NCBI GenBank assembly: GCA_032690845.1
Contig: CM064417.1
Span: 36,400,432-36,464,431, forward strand
Direction of reading: 5' to 3'
DNA length: 64,000 nucleotides
From: Eleusine coracana subsp. coracana
Lineage: Eukaryota; Streptophyta; Magnoliopsida; Poales; Poaceae
In this document: positions 57,832 to 64,000 of the stretch, piece by piece
How positions within the stretch are numbered: the stretch's first letter is position 1
How the letters are laid out: each line of letters opens with the position of its first letter
Position numbers and translations under genes: made by a program
Notes under the pieces: generated by a model
Seen by the model: the letters and a program-made list of their open reading frames with translations, nothing else
Told to the model about the DNA's origin: nothing
Database searches by the model: none

Positions 57832-60800
57832 CGTTCTTCTTTCTCTCACCCTCGCCTCTTTCACGGTGCCTGTGGAATGGCCATCCTTTCTTATTCACCT
57901 ATCTCACCCTCGTGTCTTTCTTTCACAGCACCTGCAGAATGGTGCAGGCGTCCCCAACCTCGTTCATCCCCCACCGCCCCTGTTAGACAACCCCAAAGCA
58001 ATGGCCTGCTGCCACCGCCTCGTCTCGTCCGCCAATTTTTCCTGGCATATTACTAAATCTGCTGGCGCTAATTCACTCCTTTTTAATACATAGGCAAGGT
58101 TGTTGTTCCAACGGATAACTATCTTATAAAGGTCATTAATATCCAAAGTCACTACTTTATCCCCAGACCTATAAACAATGGGTCTCAATTCATGAAGAAG
58201 AACCGGTAATAAGCACAAAACCATCCTCGCCGCCACACCCCCCCCTGGACCCCACCGCCTCTCTCACCATCACCTGGAACCCTCTTCTACAGTCAGAGGG
58301 GAAGGAACCCACACCCCCAAAGCTAACCGCAGCTCTCTATGACGGTGCCCAACACGAGGAAGGAGCCATACAGTCTTTGTATGAGAGAGAGAGAGAGACT
58401 GTACGGTCGCTGGATAATGACCGTTGCTACCGCTGTTACATCATGCCAGGCCATGGGCAGGGGCAGTCATGACGCAGCAGCCGTGATGTCGAGAGCACAA
58501 GCTCCCTGGGTGATGATGAATTGTCGATTCACAAAGCACCAAACATATGGGCTGTTCACATATCACAAATGTGTAACATATACAGAGCACTGTAGTTAAT
58601 TCGTGGTAGTATTCCTTATAGTTATAGCTGTTCATGTTTGTATAATGTCCATCTAGCTGGCTACTGTGCATAAGCTAACATCAAAGCTAAGTAGTTAGAG
58701 AACTTCACATATCACAAATGTGTAACATATACAGATCACTATAGTTAATTTGTGGTAGTATTCCTTATAGTTATAGCTGTTCATGTTTGTATAATGTCCA
58801 TCTAGCTCGCTATTGTGCATAAGCTAACATCAAAGCTAAGTAGTTAGAGAACTTCAAATTGATTTAATCAATATGCCAGCTATAAATAGCTGATTATGAC
58901 CATCTTCACAGAAAATTTTGTATCATCAAGTAAACTGGATGAAGTTTGAAATAAATTAACTAAAGTATTTCAGTGCACGTGAACTTTCATTTTTAAAAAA
59001 ACGACTACAAACAGATATAAAGGTTCAACAAGATTTTACCATTGCATTCAGTTTGTTTTAGCTTTACAGGATCTGCAGTAGCTTTATCCTTAAAAAATCG
59101 GGTCAATCCTTGGACAACTTCCCCATATTTTGAGTAACTCTGCAGGAATAATACAGGCTTAAGAAAGGTACCAGCAAAAAGCATTGCAGGAAGAGAATCA
59201 GCAAGTGCACCTTTATATATGGTCGGAGCCAATATGACATCTGAGATTGATAATTCGACCACGCAAATCTATAACCAACATGAAACGTCAAGAATTCAGT
59301 TATTTTAAAGATTTATAATCCAGAGAGGTTTGACTGAGACAAGCTATCTGATTGTTGAAGGTGGAAAATGTATTGAAGATAACTACATGATCCTCAAACT
59401 TTCATATGCTAGTATGACTTTGTCTCGTCAAATGCAAAAACTATTACAAGATTTTTGGAATATGTATCATTTTTATTGTCTCTCTAAACATCACAATATG
59501 AAGTGTATGATATGCTGGTACAGCATACATGAAAAACAGGAAAACAGGCATACACAAAAATAAAACAAAGAATAATTATATCAATGTTACTCCAGTAGGA
59601 AGTCTAGCAGAAAACCAACAAATTTAGACTCCTGAATAAACTTAGACCTTTCGTCACAATAAATGATAGCTCCATAATCATGACGATGTCTAATAACACG
59701 TCCAACTGCCTGATTGACGGCCCTTGCTGCTTGTTGCACATACCATGCTTCTCCTTTCAATGTCTACCCAACAATGATGAGCTTATTTTAATAATGATCA
59801 ATATAGGCTCGCCTAACAATTCACTATGTAAATACCTTCGTGTTCTGAGTAGATGGAGTGTTCTGTTTATCCAAATACTCACGCTTGAGACGAACCTGGA
59901 ACAGACACAAAACGACATTGTCCAATTTGCTAATGAAAAAAGCATGCACTCCTGCTGGAAACCAAAGAACATTGTTTGTGCGGTGAATAGTTCATGCAGG
60001 TTAAGAGAAAGGAAAGCTAAATGGATTTCCATTTTCTATAAGAACATAGCATTCCATTAACACGATGGCAGATACATCTATGGCCAAATTTCTTCCTATT
60101 GAAATGGCATGCAGTTCTCCTGTGCAATTCGAGAGAAAATGTCTATGGCCAAATGACTTATTGGAGCAGTCAACCCACAATCTGTTGCCATGTCCAAAAC
60201 TAGTACCATGCTTCGCTAACACACATGCAACTTTGTTACTTCCCCTAAAACACAAATATAACTCAACTTGATCAAAGGCCAACCAAACTACAAAGACTTG
60301 CTTCTCCAACCAGGGTACCAACCCTTGCAAAATCAAGGGTATTCTTTAAAGCCTTTTGCCTTGAACACCAAAAAATGATGGCAAGAATACTTCCAAGCTG
60401 GTTGCTACAACAGAGTCCAACTTATGCAAAAATTGTGTGTGAACATATAAGCATGAAGCCATGCTGGTACAAAGGCACCTAAATCAAGTATTCTCGTACA
60501 TAATTGCAAGTGCAAATATGAAGCCATGCTGGTACAAAGGCACTTAAAATCAAGTATTCTCGTACATAATTGCAAGTGCAAATATGCAAAATGGGGCACT
60601 ATTCCTTTTTCCCTCTTCTGTTACTCCCCATTACTAAACTTGGATGCAAACCTTAGGATCAGTTGGGGTAGCAAAGGGCATTCCAGTGACTATGACTGCT
60701 CGTCCAGCACGGTCAGCAAAATCAAGACCTTCGCTAACCTGCACAAATACAATAAAAATGAATAAGTTAAGGAACACCCTTTGGCATAAGAAATGAAAAT

Positions 60801-63800
60801 GATGCCTTAGTTGTATAATTACAGTGGCATAAGGACCAGCAGGGAACATACAAGCGAGCCAATGAAAGTATACCACTGCTTTTAGCAGAGCATTCATAAA
60901 TTGCAGTTCTATAAATTATAAATTACTACACTAATTGGAATTACAGCATGTCATAAACTTGCTAGCTGTAAAACATGTTTTACCTTGCACACAAACGATG
61001 ACTGAATATAAGAATTGTATTAAATTAAACAGCATGATTCACAAGAGGATCATTTAACTAGATAACTGTAAAAGATGGAAAACTAAAATCAATAAAATTC
61101 TAATAGTTAGTAAAGAAAGCTGTCAGAATGAAAGAGAACACATAAAAAAAAAGAATGAAAGAGAACAAACTTTGCCACGACAAACTGCAAAAAATATTGC
61201 CCCGGAAGAGGAGGAATCGTGTAGTTTGTCTGCATAATCCTGCAAAACAAATAGTTCACAACTAGATGAGTATATGAAAAGTTAAAAGTTGTAATGGCAA
61301 CTTGTAAAATATTTTGTAACCTGAATTGCACTTGGAAAGTTTGATGACTGCCTAGGCTCTATGACTGGCTTCTTGTGTTTACAGATTCTCTGCCAAATTG
61401 TGTCCTCATCCAATGAATTTGCATGATTCTGCAAGAGGCTTAGATTATGGGATGACGGAGGATGAGTATAACTCAAACCTTTGGTACTTATTCGAAAAAA
61501 AAAACTGGGAATACCCTATTTTTCCAGAACTCAACACACTTGTCCATCATTGAATATGAAGGAAAGAAGACAAGGAGTCCATCTGGCACAATGCGTGCAA
61601 AATTAACTGCAAAATGAGCACACAATCAATAAGGATATTGGAAATGCAAGCAGCTGCATACTATTATTTATGGCATACCTATAGCAGAACCCAGCTCTTG
61701 TTTATACTGTATAGTCTCACGTGTCCGGTAAGAAGAATTAAGTGCATGTCCAGATGGACCCACAGGCACAACCCCAACCCAGATTTGGTCTGGAGAAATG
61801 ACATGAGGATTCTCTAGTCTAACTGGAAATTCACTGGATTCATACAATCAAAATCAAATAGATAAACCAATATAAATAATTAACCAGCAAAGATTCAAGC
61901 CAATGATTACATAAACATAATGAAAATAGTTTACTTACAGGTTTAGTTCCATGGCTAGCGACTCCAAAGGAGATAAAGTGCCAGAGGTTAATATAATGGA
62001 GCGCACACCCAACTTGAGAAATTCCTCCATAGCCAGCCCTGGGTTAAAACACCACCAACTAAGGGTCCTTGAAGACTTACCTGGGGTGGAAAAATATTGT
62101 TACCCAGGTGCAAGCATTGTGGAAGAATATTGAGAGTAAATAAAGCAAACTTTGGATGAAATTTTTTTCAGATTTCCCAATTATTATAATATTAAGCACT
62201 ATATCTGGTGGGAGGCTGTAATTATTCTATGCATGCAGTTTAGAACTGAGTAATGAAAGTACCAAATGGATTGTATCAGGGGTTACAGACATTTTCCTTC
62301 AGATAATGAACAGAGGTGTTACATTCAATTTGAACTTACCCAGAACTTTCAAAGCATCTCCAGATGTTTGTTGAGATTCATTCACATGAAACTGAAAAGA
62401 GAGATTGAGCGTTGTTGTAAGCACAGAAAACTCAGTAAAGTATGCAAAGCTTATGCTGCAAACTATGAAAGAAAGGGTTGGATAGCAATAGATAGAGGGA
62501 AGTCAGAATGATGGAAAGGCACAGTGAAGAAAACTTACTCGATAGTATTTTGCATGGCTTTGACCGCCACCCCTAAAAATAATGTTTAACATGTCCCTAA
62601 TTGATTCCAATCTAGATACTGTGGCCTTTGTCGGGACCCCTGGTCCAGTTCCAGTGGAATTTCCTAATTATGTTGGGAACGAACAAAGTTACTGAACAAA
62701 TTTACACCATCAAATATTTATCAAAAGGCCAATGCACTCAACACAATTGAGCTCCAAAAGATGGACAATTTTGATTACAGTAATAATCATGGATTAACAG
62801 AAAGAATGATCCCAGGAAAAATCAAGCACCTTCTTCAATTAGTAGAGAAGCACTATCAATTGTCTCAATCAGCTTTTTGGACGTTTCAGATGTAATATTC
62901 AGTTCTGAGAGAAATTCATAAATGTAACTCCCAGCTTTTGTGTAACCCAACTCCTTGGATTCAATTACCAGCTCACTAATTTTCTTCTCAAGCGACAATA
63001 AAAGAGCTGCGACAAAAAATCATTATTACGAAAAGAAAATGTCACTATGAAAAATTTTCAAACTTCAAAGTGAAAGCACAAGCTTTCCACATACGAAGAG
63101 GAAAAGGTATATATGGATCTGAATACAACTCAGAGATGTTGTAGCAGTTATCTCTAACCTTTGAGGATTGCATAATTTTCAGGGTCAAATTGTTTATCAG
63201 CAGAGTCCTCAATGGACCTCTTTGCCGCACACAACTTGATGCATTCATGAGCTTCGGCAACACAAGAACTGAGGTTATTCGGATATAAGTCAAATGAGGC
63301 AGCATCTGCACATATACTCTCCTGCATAAGAGTTATAGGTAATTTAAGCCTAGAATATAGCTTTTTGTACAATGGAGTTCTTCAAAGTGAAGCCTCTGCT
63401 TATGAAATAGTCCAATTACAGTATGAGCTGAGCGTGAAATTGGTTACCAAATTGTGTGCTTCATCAAATATAAGTACTGCATTGTCCCATGGTATGGAAT
63501 TTAAGGAACGACGATTTCCCGGATCAATAAGATAGTTGTAAGGAGCAAACAAAATATCAACCGACTTTGAGAGTTCACGAGAGATGTAATATGGACACCT
63601 ATATTGATAAGAAATGGTGTTATTTAGGAGTTGAAAATTTATAAGTACCTTGGAGGTTCTACATGAATGCAAATTGGGACAAACATACAACAAAATATGG
63701 AACTTACGGGCCCTTAGATCTCGCGATATTGACCAGATCTTCAATGTCAAAAGGCTCAGTCCCAAGATCAGTGTTGTTTCTCATGTAGTCTGCAGGAAGT

Positions 63801-64000
63801 GACATTCATATAGATGGATATTTAAGAAAGGCAAGCATCTGGGATTCTTGGGATTCTGGATGTATCTGACAAGAAAGAACTAAATATGGCACTACCAGCT
63901 ACATGGTTTTGATGACGACACAGGCGCTTCTTGCAGAGGTAGTGGCAGGCGTTGTTCTGTGCTCGTCCACAGAGTGTTCTTACTTCGTCATGGATGCACA
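56152..64000 (-). CDS. RTEL1: RTEL1-type DNA helicase (5' part outside the window)
   Basis: This is an XPD/FANCJ-class 5'-3' iron-sulfur helicase that dismantles D-loops and G-quadruplexes and protects telomeres. I joined 21 exons in one frame (854 residues and stop): 63896-64000 (partial), 63708-63789, 63448-63598, 63159-63321, 62830-63006, 62539-62663, 62340-62391, 61939-62080, 61679-61833, 61515-61606, 61321-61428, 61171-61239, 60652-60738, 59836-59895, 59648-59763, 59211-59268, 59040-59139, 57129-57184, 56598-57038, 56327-56472, 56152-56233. All borders are AG/GT. Seen: iron-sulfur cysteines (CIHDEV, TLCGR, ACHYLC, PCPYYIS), DEAH in VLIFDEAHNL, SGTLSP, motif V VSEGLDFADRAGRA, and motif VI QAVGRVIRHRHDYG. 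A divergent C-terminal region is encoded by the 441-nt exon. The Walker A exon lies beyond 64000. No stop or frameshift was found. Confidence 0.93.
57799..57829. repeat. Poly-C run (31 bases)
   Basis: This is an uninterrupted C homopolymer in an RTEL1 intron. Its exact length may not be reliable in an assembly. Confidence 0.9.
58555..58852. repeat. 149-bp tandem duplication in an RTEL1 intron
   Basis: Copies 58555-58703 and 58704-58852 begin TTCACATATCACAAATGTGT and differ at only a few positions. Confidence 0.9.
59896..60651. other. RTEL1 intron with a LINE RNase H relic and a 65-bp tandem repeat
   Basis: The minus frame 60001-60336 contains GSNKVACVLAKHGTSFGHGN, which resembles the RNase H tail found near some plant LINEs. 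Copies of a 65-66-bp unit beginning ATGAAGCCATGCTGGTACAA lie at 60453-60517 and 60518-60583. Confidence 0.5.

Larger units (their letters stand above)
57185..59039. other. Large RTEL1 intron with inserted sequence
   Basis: The intron is 1.86 kb, much longer than its neighbours. It holds a GC-richer inserted block (about 57610-58550) with a 31-base C-run (57799-57829), a GAGA run near 58383, and short frames without recognisable domains. A 149-bp tandem duplication follows. Confidence 0.6.

Overview
This is plant nuclear DNA. It is AT-rich, has almost no long open frames outside transposon genes, and its host genes are split by short introns with GT/AG borders. Transposons make up most of the first 45 kb. 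The transposon types (CACTA with a tnp2 gene, Stowaway MITEs, a deleted Ty3/gypsy-like element, Ty1/copia elements, LINEs with a zf-RVT tail) and the style of the host genes suggest a grass, probably a panicoid such as sorghum or a relative. The species assignment is inference.

Layout: (1) 1-14501 is one LTR element on the minus strand. Its right-hand (5') LTR was split by a 10.2-kb CACTA transposon (4035-14222) carrying two decayed genes. (2) 14502-24486 holds repeat debris, two copies of a copia-type LTR and a decayed copia gag-pol (18305-23366). (3) 24487-49100 is a tandem array of four copies of a small gene for an arabinogalactan peptide, all on the minus strand. Copies 2 (43598-43786) and 4 (48560-48748) are open. 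Copy 1 (26037-26224) has lost one base and copy 3 (46449-46631) has a nonsense codon. Unit 2 has been stretched by a 5'-truncated LINE (31873-35671), itself split by a solo LTR (33212-34594), and by a copia element (36084-42885), itself split by a hAT-type MITE (41111-41587). Target-site duplications, and comparison with the uninterrupted unit 1, allow these layers to be ordered. A decaying spliced gene of unknown family lies between units 1 and 2 (about 27.75-30.40 kb). (4) 49.1-64 kb is richer in genes: an OVATE family protein gene (50298-51011, +), a 5'-truncated LINE (about 51985-55512, +), and the 3' part of an RTEL1 DNA helicase gene (56152 to beyond 64000, minus). I could splice 21 RTEL1 exons into one frame of 854 residues.

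How it fits together: the host genes look functionally independent. They are a cell-surface proteoglycan peptide family, a transcriptional regulator and a genome-stability helicase. The most informative signal is the peptide array. All four copies keep an identical 21-bp block and a TTGAC-containing block upstream, although their spacers, their transposons and two of the reading frames have decayed. No CRISPR array, operon or prokaryote-like system is present, and none is expected.
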